64,000 nt of DNA from assembly GCF_001294625.1 (NCBI RefSeq), contig NZ_CP012677.1:2790001-2854000 (forward strand), given 5' to 3'. Position 1 is the stretch's first letter. The number at the start of each line of letters is the position of its first letter. This stretch comes from Arthrobacter alpinus (lineage in GTDB: Bacteria; Actinomycetota; Actinomycetes; Actinomycetales; Micrococcaceae). This document shows positions 27,210-35,591 of the stretch, piece by piece. Below the pieces are notes generated by a model. It saw only the letters and a list, made by a program, of their open reading frames with translations. It had not been told where the DNA came from and did not search any database. A program made the position numbers and the translations under genes.

Positions 27210-28220
27210 TTAGAGTTCGTCGTCGCCGTAAGCGTCGTCGTTCTCATCAATGGCTGCGGCACGGGCGGCAAGGTCAAATCCTGGAGGGGAATCCTTCAGA
27301 GACAGACCGAGCTCAACCAGCTTTGCCTTTACCTCGTCGATGGACTTCGCACCAAAGTTGCGAATGTCCATCAGGTCAGCCTCTGAGCGAGCAACGAGTT
27401 CACCCACAGAGTGGATGCCCTCACGCTTGAGGCAGTTGTAGGAACGAACCGTCAGGTCCAGATCCTCGATCGGCAGGGCCATGTCTGCGGCAAGAGCGGC
27501 ATCCGTCGGGGACGGGCCAATCTCAATACCTTCAGCTGCGGTGTTCAGCTCACGGGCCAGGCCGAAGAGTTCAACGAGCGTCGTGCCGGCAGAGGCGATG
27601 GCATCCCGCGGGGAGATGGCCTGCTTCGTCTCTACATCGACAATCAACTTGTCAAAGTCAGTGCGCTGCTCGACACGGGTGGCCTCCACGCGGAAGGTCA
27701 CCTTCAAAACGGGAGAGTAGATCGAGTCAACCGGGATGCGGCCAATCTCTGCATCTACATTCTTGTTCTGGGCTGCCGAAACATAGCCGCGGCCGCGCTC
27801 GATGGTCAGCTCGAGTTCGAACTTGCCCTTCGAGTTCAGTGTGGCGATGTGCATGTCCGGGTTGTGGAATTCCACACCGGCCGGCGGTGCAATGTCGGCC
27901 GCCGTGACGACGCCGGGACCCTGCTTGCGCAGGTAGGCGACGACAGGCTCGTCATGCTCCGAAGACACTGACAGGCCCTTGATGTTCAGGATGATCTCAG
28001 TGACATCTTCCTTCACGCCGGGAACCGTGGTGAACTCGTGCAGTACGCCATCCAAGCGGATGCTGGTGACAGCAGCGCCGGGGATGGAGGACAACAGGGT
28101 CCGACGGAGGGAGTTTCCCAAGGTGTAACCGAAGCCGGGCTCCAGGGGTTCAATAACGAACCTGGAACGGTTCTCGGAAACTACTTCTTCAGATAAGGTG
28201 GGGCGCTGTGCAATGAGCAC
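27210..28220 (-). CDS. rpoA: DNA-directed RNA polymerase alpha subunit
   Basis: 336 residues. The N-terminal domain (about 1-230) carries the dimerisation and assembly stretch [25 protein letters not shown]. After a linker, the C-terminal domain (about 255-315) has [21 protein letters not shown] and the [14 protein letters not shown] helix that binds UP elements and activators. The start is GTG 28220. An acidic tail ends the protein. It is flanked by rpsK and rplQ; rpsD, often found just upstream of rpoA, is absent. Confidence 0.98.
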   Translation of the reverse strand: MLIAQRPTLSEEVVSENRSRFVIEPLEPGFGYTLGNSLRRTLLSSIPGAAVTSIRLDGVLHEFTTVPGVKEDVTEIILNIKGLSVSSEHDEPVVAYLRKQGPGVVTAADIAPPAGVEFHNPDMHIATLNSKGKFELELTIERGRGYVSAAQNKNVDAEIGRIPVDSIYSPVLKVTFRVEATRVEQRTDFDKLIVDVETKQAISPRDAIASAGTTLVELFGLARELNTAAEGIEIGPSPTDAALAADMALPIEDLDLTVRSYNCLKREGIHSVGELVARSEADLMDIRNFGAKSIDEVKAKLVELGLSLKDSPPGFDLAARAAAIDENDDAYGDDEL

Positions 28221-28302
28221 TGGGTTTTCCTTTCAGCGAGCATCCGCTATATGACGCAACACAGGTAGTGGAAATGGCGGCTGAGGACTTAACGGCGGCG
28301 AA

Positions 28303-28359
28303 GTTGGCCCTCCGGTGAATGTTTCTGGCAGTGCCGGAAACGTTCACCCGAAGGCCAAC
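28303..28359 (-). other. Long near-perfect hairpin between rpsK and rpoA
   Basis: Two 28-base arms (28303-28330 and 28332-28359) match at 24 of 28 positions; three of the four differences are C/T changes that leave G-U pairs. It carries no clear T-run on the minus strand. Likely an RNA processing or partial termination site inside the operon. Confidence 0.6.
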
Positions 28360-28377
28360 CAACGCAACATGTCCTCG

Positions 28378-28779
28378 TTAGACGCGACGGCGCTTGGGCG
28401 GACGGCAACCGTTGTGGGCGCTGGGGGTGACATCCGAAATGGAGCCAACCTCAAGACCAGCAGCCTGCAGCGAACGGATAGCCGTTTCGCGGCCCGAGCC
28501 CGGACCCTTTACAAAAACGTCAACCTTGCGCATGCCGTGCTCCTGTGCGCGCTTGGCAGCTGCCTCAGCAGCCATCTGTGCAGCGTACGGGGTCGACTTG
28601 CGTGAACCCTTGAAGCCAACTTCACCAGCTGATGCCCATGAAATGACTGCACCGTTCGGATCCGTGATGGAAACGATGGTGTTGTTAAAGGTGCTTTTGA
28701 TGTGCGCCTGGCCCAGCGCAATATTCTTTTTATCCTTGCGACGCGGCTTACGCACCGCTCCACGAGTCTTTGGGGGCAT
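28378..28779 (-). CDS. rpsK: 30S ribosomal protein S11
   Basis: 133 residues, normal length. Typical stretches are [56 protein letters not shown] and the C-terminal [18 protein letters not shown]. It is separated from rpsM by a 105-base gap with a hairpin and from rpoA by a 157-base gap with another. Confidence 0.98.
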   Translation of the reverse strand: MPPKTRGAVRKPRRKDKKNIALGQAHIKSTFNNTIVSITDPNGAVISWASAGEVGFKGSRKSTPYAAQMAAEAAAKRAQEHGMRKVDVFVKGPGSGRETAIRSLQAAGLEVGSISDVTPSAHNGCRPPKRRRV

Positions 28780-28830
28780 TTTATTCTCCTACGAAAGTTT
28801 TTTTGGGGGCTGCGGGCGCATGGGGCCACG

Positions 28831-28878
28831 CTTGCCAGGTTCCAAGAAAATCGCACAGCGATTTTCTTGGCCGGCAAG
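28831..28878 (-). other. Hairpin between rpsM and rpsK
   Basis: A perfect 13-bp stem (28842-28854 with 28858-28870, loop ACA) is enclosed by CTTGCC/GGCAAG. It lies 6 bases after the rpsM stop. The stem itself is A/T-rich (AAGAAAAT). Confidence 0.6.
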
Positions 28879-28884
28879 TGGGGA

Positions 28885-29262
28885 CTAGCGGCCGGCCTTC
28901 TTCTTGCCTGCGACGGTACGCTTCGGGCCCTTGCGGGTACGAGCGTTGGTCTTCGTGCGCTGGCCATGCACGGGCATGCCACGACGGTGGCGGATACCCT
29001 GGTAGCTGCCGATTTCGACCTTGCGGCGAATATCGGCTGCAACCTCGCGACGAAGGTCACCCTCAACCTTGTAGTTACCCTCGATGTTGTCACGCAACTG
29101 AACGAGCTCAGCGTCGGTCAAGTCCTTGACGCGGACGTCCGGGGAGATCCCCGTGTCAGCCAAGACCTTTGTAGCACGGGTCTTGCCCACGCCGTAGATG
29201 TATGTAAGCGCTACTTCCAACCGCTTTTCGCGGGGAAGGTCTACGCCAGCGAGACGTGCCAT
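28885..29262 (-). CDS. rpsM: 30S ribosomal protein S13
   Basis: 125 residues. It begins [20 protein letters not shown] and has [18 protein letters not shown] (helix-hairpin-helix region), [19 protein letters not shown] and the basic C-terminal tail that contacts P-site tRNA. It is 190 bases downstream of rpmJ; that gap contains TGAGCAGCTGCTCA, a perfect palindrome at 29415-29428. Confidence 0.98.
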   Translation of the reverse strand: MARLAGVDLPREKRLEVALTYIYGVGKTRATKVLADTGISPDVRVKDLTDAELVQLRDNIEGNYKVEGDLRREVAADIRRKVEIGSYQGIRHRRGMPVHGQRTKTNARTRKGPKRTVAGKKKAGR

Positions 29263-29452
29263 ATTGGCTGCTCCTTGTGTAAACCGGAGGTCGTAGACAG
29301 TACACCCGCATTATTGACTAATGTGGCCCCGGCCTCCGACCGGGGGTCCGTTGACCGGTTGCGAATTGCTTCGCCTTCGTCCAACTTGTGCTGCCTTATT
29401 TAATTTGACTTACGTGAGCAGCTGCTCAGGGATCTCCTCAAAAAAGAGGAAA

Positions 29453-29566
29453 TTAGCCCTGGCGCTGCTTGTGGCGCGGGTTCTCGCAGATCACCATGAC
29501 TCGGCCGTTACGGCGAATCACCTTGCACTTGTCGCAGATCTGCTTGACGCTCGGCTTAACCTTCAT
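29453..29566 (-). CDS. rpmJ: 50S ribosomal protein L36
   Basis: A 37-residue protein too short for most gene finders. The translation starts [20 protein letters not shown] and ends in PRHKQRQG. The zinc-type Cys-x2-Cys...Cys...His set (CDKC, C in VICEN, H in PRHKQ) is intact, so this is the zinc-binding form. It lies between infA (30 bases) and rpsM, the conserved position. Confidence 0.96.
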   Translation of the reverse strand: MKVKPSVKQICDKCKVIRRNGRVMVICENPRHKQRQG

Positions 29567-29595
29567 GGCATTCCTTTGCGTGATTACAGTTGTGG

Positions 29596-29817
29596 TTATT
29601 TGTAGCGGTAGACGATACGACCACGGGTGAGGTCGTAAGGGCTGAGCTCCACCACAACTCGGTCCTCAGGAAGGATACGAATATAGTGCTGGCGCATTTT
29701 TCCTGAGATATGGGCAAGAACGATGTGCTTGTTCGTCAGCTCAACACGAAACATCGCGTTGGGCAGCGCTTCCGTCACAACGCCCTCGATCTCAATGACC
29801 CCGTCTTTCTTGGCCAT
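29596..29817 (-). CDS. infA: Translation initiation factor IF-1
   Basis: A 73-residue OB-fold protein that binds the ribosomal A site during initiation. Typical sequence: [40 protein letters not shown] and [21 protein letters not shown]. It is the first gene of the infA-rpmJ-rpsM cluster. Its usual upstream neighbour map is 5.8 kb away because other genes lie between. Confidence 0.98.
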   Translation of the reverse strand: MAKKDGVIEIEGVVTEALPNAMFRVELTNKHIVLAHISGKMRQHYIRILPEDRVVVELSPYDLTRGRIVYRYK

Positions 29818-29907
29818 ATCCTCCGCTAACTTTGTTGCGCTAACCCCGCCCTGCCCGGAATGGACACAACAAGATCAGCATTGGGTTTACTACTAGTTTA
29901 TTGCTCG

Positions 29908-29935
29908 TCTATATTCGCAGAGCAGGTCTTGGCAC
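29908..29935 (-). promoter_or_regulatory. Possible promoter of infA cluster
   Basis: On the minus strand GTGCCA (29935-29930) and TATAGA (29913-29908) are spaced by 16 bases, resembling -35 and -10 boxes, about 90 bases before infA. Each box matches 4 of 6 consensus bases. The position fits an operon start, but the match is modest. Confidence 0.3.
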
Positions 29936-30055
29936 GAAACCGATTCCCACAATGCGCCCGACAAACTATCGGACACAGACAACCAACAACCTACTCTACG
30001 GCAAAGCGTGAAATATGTTAAATTGGTCCATCGCTCCCAAGCTGTGAGTTTAAGC

Positions 30056-31015
30056 TCAGGCGCCAGGGAACGGATGCCATTCACCCGCCGGCGTTTTCAC
30101 GCTCACAGCGCTGGCGACACCATCTATGATGGCCAGCCTGACGGCTTCCGCGGCAGCGCTTTGCAACTCGATCATCGCCGCGACGGGAATCTGTGGATGC
30201 GCAATCAGCTGGACGGCACCTGTGGCCAGCGTAAAGATGGTGTCGCCGTCCGCCAGAGTGTGCGCGGGGTTCAGTGCCCTCGCGAGCCCGGCGTGCGCGG
30301 CTGTCGCCGTACGCTTTGCCTCAGCGACACTCATGCGAACATTCGTGGCGATCACCACCAGTGTGGTGTTCAGGCCCACCCCGGCCGACGGCGGCGTACC
30401 GCCCGGTTGCCAGGGGATTCCTGCTGCGTTGACCACCGCCAAGGCGCCGACCACCACTGCGCTGTTCTCGCCGCTGAGCCTCACGGACGCTGACCCCACA
30501 CCGCCCTTGAATGTTCCGGCGCCAATCGCCGCGCCGGTCCCCGCACCCACATTGCCGCGGACGACGTCGGCCCCTTCAGGACTGTCCGCAGCGTCCAGTG
30601 CCGCCTCATAACCCATCTGCGCGGTGGGCCTTGCGGCAAAGTCGCCTCCCCTGCCAAGGTCAAAGATGGCTGCGGCAGGCACGATCGGCACCACACCCCC
30701 GGGAACGGGGAACCCCCTGCCGTTTTCTTCGCACCACTGTTGCACTCCTCCAGCAGTGGCCAGCCCGTAGGCGCTCCCGCCGGTCAGCACGACGGCGTCG
30801 ACCGTCGGTACAAGCGTGGTTGGGTCCAACGCGTCGGTTTCGTGGGTGCCGGGCCCGCCTCCTCTGACGTCGACCGAGCCGATGGTTCCAACAGGCGGCA
30901 GGACTACGCTGACCCCGCTCAGCCAGCCGTCGCCGCGCCGCTGCGCGTGCCCGACCCTGATGCCGGGCACGTCCGTGATGAATCCTGGCCGAGCCGTTTG
31001 ATTTAGATGTGTCAT
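30056..31015 (-). CDS. P1/S58-family peptidase (DmpA/NylC-like, self-cleaving)
   Basis: About 319 residues, resembling N-terminal-nucleophile hydrolases of the DmpA/NylC superfamily, which include aminopeptidases and amide or oligomer hydrolases. It begins with ITDVPGIRVGHAQ and has VVLTGGSAYGLATAGGVQQW, GNVGAGTGAAIGAGTFKGG and GVGLNTTLVVIATNVRMS. In the NylC group cleavage occurs between Asn and Thr, and the LN-TTL here (about residues 216-217) fits that site, freeing Thr as nucleophile. The start is uncertain: ATG 31015, 31024 or 31054. The substrate is unknown. A dyad-symmetric site lies just upstream. Confidence 0.85.
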   Translation of the reverse strand: MTHLNQTARPGFITDVPGIRVGHAQRRGDGWLSGVSVVLPPVGTIGSVDVRGGGPGTHETDALDPTTLVPTVDAVVLTGGSAYGLATAGGVQQWCEENGRGFPVPGGVVPIVPAAAIFDLGRGGDFAARPTAQMGYEAALDAADSPEGADVVRGNVGAGTGAAIGAGTFKGGVGSASVRLSGENSAVVVGALAVVNAAGIPWQPGGTPPSAGVGLNTTLVVIATNVRMSVAEAKRTATAAHAGLARALNPAHTLADGDTIFTLATGAVQLIAHPQIPVAAMIELQSAAAEAVRLAIIDGVASAVSVKTPAGEWHPFPGA

Positions 31016-31035
31016 GCCGTGCATCCCATGGTCAT

Positions 31036-31065
31036 CTCGTATCCGTTGTCTCATACGAGTATGAG
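31036..31065. promoter_or_regulatory. Overlapping dyads upstream of the P1 peptidase gene
   Basis: CTCATAC-GA-GTATGAG (31050-31065) has perfect 7-base arms. CTCGTAT (31036) and ATACGAG (31053) form a second, overlapping inverted repeat. This resembles an operator for a dimeric repressor; no regulator gene is adjacent. Confidence 0.45.
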
Positions 31066-31110
31066 TGTACGCAGGTTCATTTCACATCAGCGGCCCGGCC
31101 ATTCACTGGA

Positions 31111-32469
31111 TCAGCTCGTCAACTTGGGTTTCACCGTCTTGGTGTAAATTCCATCCAGCTTGTCTTGAAGTGCACCCAGAGTTGTGGCGACGTCTGCCTT
31201 TTCGTTCATAATTTTCGCCGCGGCGTTCGCCATCTCCAGATCGGCACCGGGCAGGAATACCCGGCCATAGTCCTGGCTTCGGGTCACCTTCAATTGGTCC
31301 AGTGCCACCTGGATTTGCGGCGTGGTTGCCAGTACTGCCGACATGTCTGCATCCTTTCGCACCGGCATGTAGCCTGTTGCGGCCGAGAACTTTGCGGTGT
31401 TCGCCGCGTTGGTCACAAAGGAGACAAACTTTGCGGCCGCCAGCTGGCGTTCCGGGGAGGTCTTTGCGGCAATGACCAATCCGGCACCACCTGTGGGACA
31501 TACTGGCGAGGCGGAAACTGCCCCGCCTGGCAGGAACCCGACACCTATGTTCACATTGGCCGTCTTGGCTGCCTTGAGCGTCCCCACCAGGTCGCCCGTG
31601 GAACTCACTGTGGCGCTGACGGCTCCGGCCGTCATATCCGACACGGCATCTTTGGAAGAAACACCGGCCCAGCCATCTTTAACAATGGTCTGCTGCACCC
31701 ACGTCATGGCCTTGACCGATGCGGTCGAGTTCGCTGTCAGCTCCCACTTATTGGACCAGCCGCCGCCTTGGCCCCACAACACATTCTGCAACGTCCACCC
31801 GGCGTAGCCGGCCAGGGCCGGGTACTGGTAGGCATGCTGGTAGCCCGCATTGCCTGCGTTGGCGGCCTGGATCTTCGGAGCCCAGGTAGCAAACTCGTCC
31901 CAAGTGGTGGGGGCCCGGTCGGGCAGGCCGGCAGCCTTGAAGTGGTCCTTGTTGTAGTAGAACAACGGGGTGGAACGTGCATAGGGTACGGCCCAGTGCT
32001 TGTCTGCGTAGTTGTAGTCACCGAAGAGGGTTTCATTGAATTCTGAACTCTTGTCTCCCACCGCTGCCAGCAGGTCATCGACCGGCATCACGGTCTCGGC
32101 AATGGCGTACCGGAACCACCAAACATCGGAGGCGACAACGACGTCCGGCACATTGTTGCCGGCCTGTGCTGTCTGGAACTTCTGAGCGACTTCCTCATAG
32201 TTGGCCCCGCCGGTTACCAGGTCAACCTTGATGCCGGGGTTGGCGGCTTCAAAGTCCTTGATCAGCGCTGCCTCGATGTCACCCGATTTTCCGGGATGGC
32301 TGGACATGAACGTGATCTTGGCTGCGGGCGTCACCTTGGACCAGTCAGTGCTCGTGGTCTTGACCGCGGTGCCAGCAGTGCTGGGCCCGCCACAGGCCGC
32401 CAAGGCCGCTGTACCCAATCCCAAACCGGTGACGGCGAAGAAGTTTCTGCGATTAATTGTTTGCGACAT
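31111..32469 (-). CDS. ABC transporter substrate-binding lipoprotein (sugar/glycerol-3-phosphate type)
   Basis: A 452-residue extracellular binding protein of the carbohydrate-uptake family 1 (UgpB/MalE-like). The N-terminus has NRRNFFAVTG, a twin-arginine-like motif, and a lipobox LAAC with Cys26 as lipid anchor. The mature part shows PAAKITFMSSHPGKSGDI, DVVVASDVWWF and PLFYYNKDHFKAAGLPD, typical of this family. It is downstream of two permeases and a glycerophosphodiesterase. That context suggests glycerol-3-phosphate or glycerophosphodiesters as substrate, by inference only. Confidence 0.9.
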   Translation of the reverse strand: MSQTINRRNFFAVTGLGLGTAALAACGGPSTAGTAVKTTSTDWSKVTPAAKITFMSSHPGKSGDIEAALIKDFEAANPGIKVDLVTGGANYEEVAQKFQTAQAGNNVPDVVVASDVWWFRYAIAETVMPVDDLLAAVGDKSSEFNETLFGDYNYADKHWAVPYARSTPLFYYNKDHFKAAGLPDRAPTTWDEFATWAPKIQAANAGNAGYQHAYQYPALAGYAGWTLQNVLWGQGGGWSNKWELTANSTASVKAMTWVQQTIVKDGWAGVSSKDAVSDMTAGAVSATVSSTGDLVGTLKAAKTANVNIGVGFLPGGAVSASPVCPTGGAGLVIAAKTSPERQLAAAKFVSFVTNAANTAKFSAATGYMPVRKDADMSAVLATTPQIQVALDQLKVTRSQDYGRVFLPGADLEMANAAAKIMNEKADVATTLGALQDKLDGIYTKTVKPKLTS

Positions 32470-32522
32470 GGTGAGTTTCTCTTTCTTTAGGGAACGGCTT
32501 ATGGAAGGGAAAATTTGCTTTG

Positions 32523-33464
32523 TCATCCGGTGACGGAACCTTGAGTGAGCCCGTCGACGATGAAGCGCTGGAGTGCGGCGAAGATGATCAGGATGGGCAC
32601 GATGACGATCACAGCTCCAGCCATGAGCACCCCCCATGCCTGCGCTGTGGAATCGCTGTTGGCGAGTAGGGTGAGGCCAACAGGAAGTGTCATCATCTCC
32701 GGCTTGTCTGTGACGATGAGCGGCCAAATGTAGTCGTTCCATTCCCCCACCACAGTCACCAACGCCACTGTTGCAATGCTGGGACCGGAGATTGGCACCA
32801 CCACCTGCCACAGCCTGCGGAGGTGCCCGGCACCGTCAATTTCTGCAGCTTCCAGGATGGATGGTGGCAGTGTCAGGAAGTGTTGGCGAAGCAAGAAGGT
32901 GCCAAAGGCGGTGCCAAGTCCGGGCAGGATTATGCCCCAGTACGTGTTCAAGCCGTCCATGCCGGCGATGAAGATGTAGTTGGGCAGCACCGAAACCTGG
33001 GGTGGGACCATCAACGCCACCAGGATGGCCAAAAAGATGCTGCGCTTAAACGGGAACCGCACAAAGACCAGGGCATACGCCGTCAGAACAGCCAGGAGGC
33101 ATTTGATGGTTGAGCCAACCACGGTAACCACCACGCTGTTGACAAAGAACCGGACAAACGGCACCGTGGTGGCGGCCTGCGCATAGTTCTCAAGTGTCGG
33201 ATTGCGCGGCAGCACCGTGAGATCTGTGGTGATGATTTCGCCGGGCCCCTTCAGGGAGGAAAGCACCATCCAGGCCAGCGGGGCAACAACAACCAACGTG
33301 GCCAGCAGAAGCGGCAGGTAACCGGTGGCGATGGTGCGGGCCAGGTTTCTCCCCGAGAGCGCGTGGACCCGGCGACGGGGCCCTTGCAGATCCTTGCCAT
33401 CCTGTGCCGGGTTTCGCGTTCCGGGGACTTGGACGTCGGTGGCAGCAGTGGTGTGGGTACTCAC
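32523..33464 (-). CDS. Carbohydrate ABC transporter permease (MalG/UgpE-like)
   Basis: A 313-residue membrane protein with about six helices. The EAA loop that docks the ATPase is EAAEIDGAGHLRRLWQVVVP, and the C-terminus RFIVDGLTQGSVTG is family-typical. A hydrophilic N-terminus of about 45 residues precedes the first helix. The start is GTG 33464, overlapping the other permease by 4 bases. No ATPase gene is present in the operon, so it presumably uses a shared MsmK/UgpC-like ATPase encoded elsewhere. Confidence 0.92.
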   Translation of the reverse strand: MSTHTTAATDVQVPGTRNPAQDGKDLQGPRRRVHALSGRNLARTIATGYLPLLLATLVVVAPLAWMVLSSLKGPGEIITTDLTVLPRNPTLENYAQAATTVPFVRFFVNSVVVTVVGSTIKCLLAVLTAYALVFVRFPFKRSIFLAILVALMVPPQVSVLPNYIFIAGMDGLNTYWGIILPGLGTAFGTFLLRQHFLTLPPSILEAAEIDGAGHLRRLWQVVVPISGPSIATVALVTVVGEWNDYIWPLIVTDKPEMMTLPVGLTLLANSDSTAQAWGVLMAGAVIVIVPILIIFAALQRFIVDGLTQGSVTG

Positions 33465-34441
33465 GCGTAGTGCACCTTTCGTTCGACGAAGCGCAACTGC
33501 AGTCCGGTCATGGTGAGCAACACCAAGAACAGCACTATCGAGATGGCAGCCGAATATCCGGCCCTGTTGTAGGCGCCAAACGCCTGCAAGTACGCCTCGA
33601 AGATGAGCGTGCCCGTGCCATTACCTGTGGGCGTCATGATCTTGATGATGTCGAAGGCTTGGAGCGAACTCAGCAGGCTGGTGATCAGCAGGAAGAAGGT
33701 AGTCGGTGACAGTAGTGGAAAGGAGACCAGGCAAAACCGCCTCAACGGCCCCGCACCATCTAGTGCCGCTGCTTCCAAGACATCTTGGGGCATAGACTGC
33801 AGGCCAGCCAGGTACACGATGGCGCAGTAGCCCAAGTTTTTCCACACGTAGACAATGATGACCATGAGCAGGGCAAGATCGGGGTCGTTGATCCATTGCG
33901 GACTGGCCAATCCAACCCCTCGCAGCACCCACGAAAGCACGCCGTAGACGGGGTCGAAGATAAACAGCCACACCATGCCCACGCCGACCCCTGATAGTAC
34001 GTAGGGGGCAAACACAGCGGACCGGGCCAGTGTGCTCCCTGGAATCTTTTGATTCAGGGCCACGGCTACAAGCAAGCCCACAACCATGGATCCTCCCACG
34101 GTGGCCAGTGTAAAGATTGCGGTGGCGCCCAGCACCGATCCTGCATCCCCCGAGGTGAAGAACTCCATATAGTTGCCGAATCCAACCACCGTGGCGTCAG
34201 TAGATCCCAGGGTCCAATCCAGGGTGGAGTAGTACATGTTCGCCAGCAGGGGCCGGTAGGTGAAGAACCCGATCAGCGCCAAGTTAGGTAGTGCCATGGC
34301 CAAGAACACCCATGTGTCCCGACGGTTCCTCAGCGGCCGGTATCGCTTGCCCCGTGGCTTGTTGGGGCCAGCGAAATCCCTGCCGCGGCCGAGCGCCCGC
34401 CCCGTTACTTGCCGGGGTTGTGTTATTTGTGTGACGGCCAT
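33461..34441 (-). CDS. Sugar ABC transporter permease (MalF/UgpA-like)
   Basis: 326 residues with about six helices. The first helix is FLAMALPNLALIGFFTYRP, and the EAA loop reads VLEAAALDGAGPLRRFCLVS. The N-terminus is basic (GPNKPRGKRYRPLRNRRD). The ATG at 34441 is directly adjacent to the phosphodiesterase stop, and the end overlaps the second permease, so the set is translated as a unit. It forms the heterodimeric channel with the MalG-like subunit. Confidence 0.92.
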   Translation of the reverse strand: MAVTQITQPRQVTGRALGRGRDFAGPNKPRGKRYRPLRNRRDTWVFLAMALPNLALIGFFTYRPLLANMYYSTLDWTLGSTDATVVGFGNYMEFFTSGDAGSVLGATAIFTLATVGGSMVVGLLVAVALNQKIPGSTLARSAVFAPYVLSGVGVGMVWLFIFDPVYGVLSWVLRGVGLASPQWINDPDLALLMVIIVYVWKNLGYCAIVYLAGLQSMPQDVLEAAALDGAGPLRRFCLVSFPLLSPTTFFLLITSLLSSLQAFDIIKIMTPTGNGTGTLIFEAYLQAFGAYNRAGYSAAISIVLFLVLLTMTGLQLRFVERKVHYA

Positions 34442-35182
34442 TTATCGGCCCAGCGGCGAGGAAGGGAGCAGGACGGGGAGCCCGTTCCGGACGAGCAGCG
34501 GGTCGTCGGTGCAGATCGCATCCACGCCGAGCTGCTGCAATTCCCTGGCCCTAGTGACGTCGTTGACGGTCCACGCCCACACCTCAAGGCCCGCGGCATG
34601 GACAGCGTCCACATCGGCCTGCTCCAGACCCTGTTCACAGACCGACACCCCATTCCCCTTGTGGGCCAGGGCAAATTCGACGGCCGCCCCAAGGGCTCCC
34701 AGCCCGGCCGGGGCAAGCGCCTGGACCGCTTCGACGAATGTCAGGGGGTAGATCCGGATGCCCGGATGTGCCCCGGCTGCGGCGGCCAGGGCCGGCCAAT
34801 GGGACCCGGAAATAAAGAAGTCCAGTTCCGGCATGCCTGCCACGAGCGCCACAAGCGCCGCAACGGCGTCTGGGTCCTTGATCTCAAGGTTGACCCGAAC
34901 TTTTCCGGAGGCAAGTTCCAGCACCTGGGCGAGGGTGGGCACATGCTGGCCCGCCCCGGCGTCGAGCAGGCCCAGTTGTGTGGCGGTGAAGTCCGTCAGC
35001 GGACCGGTCCCGTTGGTGGTCCGATCAACTGTGGAATCGTGAATGACCACCGGAACACCGTCGCGGGATAGGCGTACATCCAATTCGATGCCCTCGAGAC
35101 CAAGGTCAACTGCCGCAGCGAAAGCGGCCAAAGTGTTTTCCGGCCAGTGCGCCGAAACCCCCCTATGGGCATAGATCCGCAT
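34442..35182 (-). CDS. Glycerophosphodiester phosphodiesterase (GDPD)
   Basis: A 246-residue cytoplasmic TIM-barrel enzyme that splits glycerophosphodiesters to glycerol-3-phosphate and an alcohol. The catalytic HRG is in YAHRGVSAHWPENTLAAF, followed by GIELDVRLSRDGVPVVIHDS (Glu and Asp metal ligands, second catalytic His). No signal peptide is seen, so it acts after uptake, like UgpQ. It heads a gapless operon with two permeases and a binding protein, which is the main reason to suspect a Ugp-type substrate. GAGGAG precedes the ATG. Confidence 0.93.
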   Translation of the reverse strand: MRIYAHRGVSAHWPENTLAAFAAAVDLGLEGIELDVRLSRDGVPVVIHDSTVDRTTNGTGPLTDFTATQLGLLDAGAGQHVPTLAQVLELASGKVRVNLEIKDPDAVAALVALVAGMPELDFFISGSHWPALAAAAGAHPGIRIYPLTFVEAVQALAPAGLGALGAAVEFALAHKGNGVSVCEQGLEQADVDAVHAAGLEVWAWTVNDVTRARELQQLGVDAICTDDPLLVRNGLPVLLPSSPLGR

Positions 35183-35420
35183 GGTTGCGTTCTCCTCATT
35201 GGTCTTCCCGATGTGGAATTTTCCTGCCTCTTGGCAGGGTTCCCGACGGGTTCAACGACCAAGTTACGCAGGGGGTTCGCACTTTTGGTGTCAGCAAGGT
35301 GGACGGCGGGGAAACGAAATTAAAACAGTTGTTCCCCCGGCCCTGCGAACAAGTCGCAAGACCGGAGGAACCCGATGGGTGGCCCGAATTGTTGGGGCTA
35401 AAGTATTGGGGCTAAAGTGT
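35183..35420. other. Non-coding stretch upstream of the GDPD operon
   Basis: Together with the adjoining array this is about 400 bases without a gene. It must hold the promoter of the GDPD-ABC operon, but I could not pick convincing boxes. A 6-bp hairpin CCTGCC-tctt-GGCAGG lies at 35223-35238, and the short duplication GGGGCTAAAGT occurs twice at about 35394-35419. Confidence 0.5.
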
Positions 35421-35588
35421 TGGGCCCACGCGCCCGAGGGCCCCGATGCGAGCTTGCGAGCGTTGGGAGGGTGTGTTGGGCCCACGCGCCCGAGGGCCCC
35501 GATGCGAGCTTGCGAGCGTTGGGAGGGTGTGTTGGGCCCACGCGCCCGAGGGCCCCGATGCGAGCTTGCGAGCGTTGGGAGGGTGTGG
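35421..35588 (-). repeat. Tandem array B: three 56-base units, homologous to array A
   Basis: Cores lie at 35421-35458, 35477-35514 and 35533-35570 and are identical. Read on the minus strand they run from CGCAAGCTCG to TGGGCCCA. The 18-base spacers at 35459 and 35515 are identical, and the outermost at 35571 differs by one base. The spacer sequence is unrelated to that of array A, while the core matches it at 28 of 38 bases. The array ends 3 bases from the map stop codon. Confidence 0.9.
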
Positions 35589-35591
35589 GGA

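Noticed and set aside
18118..35588. CRISPR-like repeat-spacer arrays at 18118-18285 and 35421-35588
   Set aside because: The spacers within each array are identical or nearly so, there are only three units, and no cas genes are present. These are plain tandem repeats.
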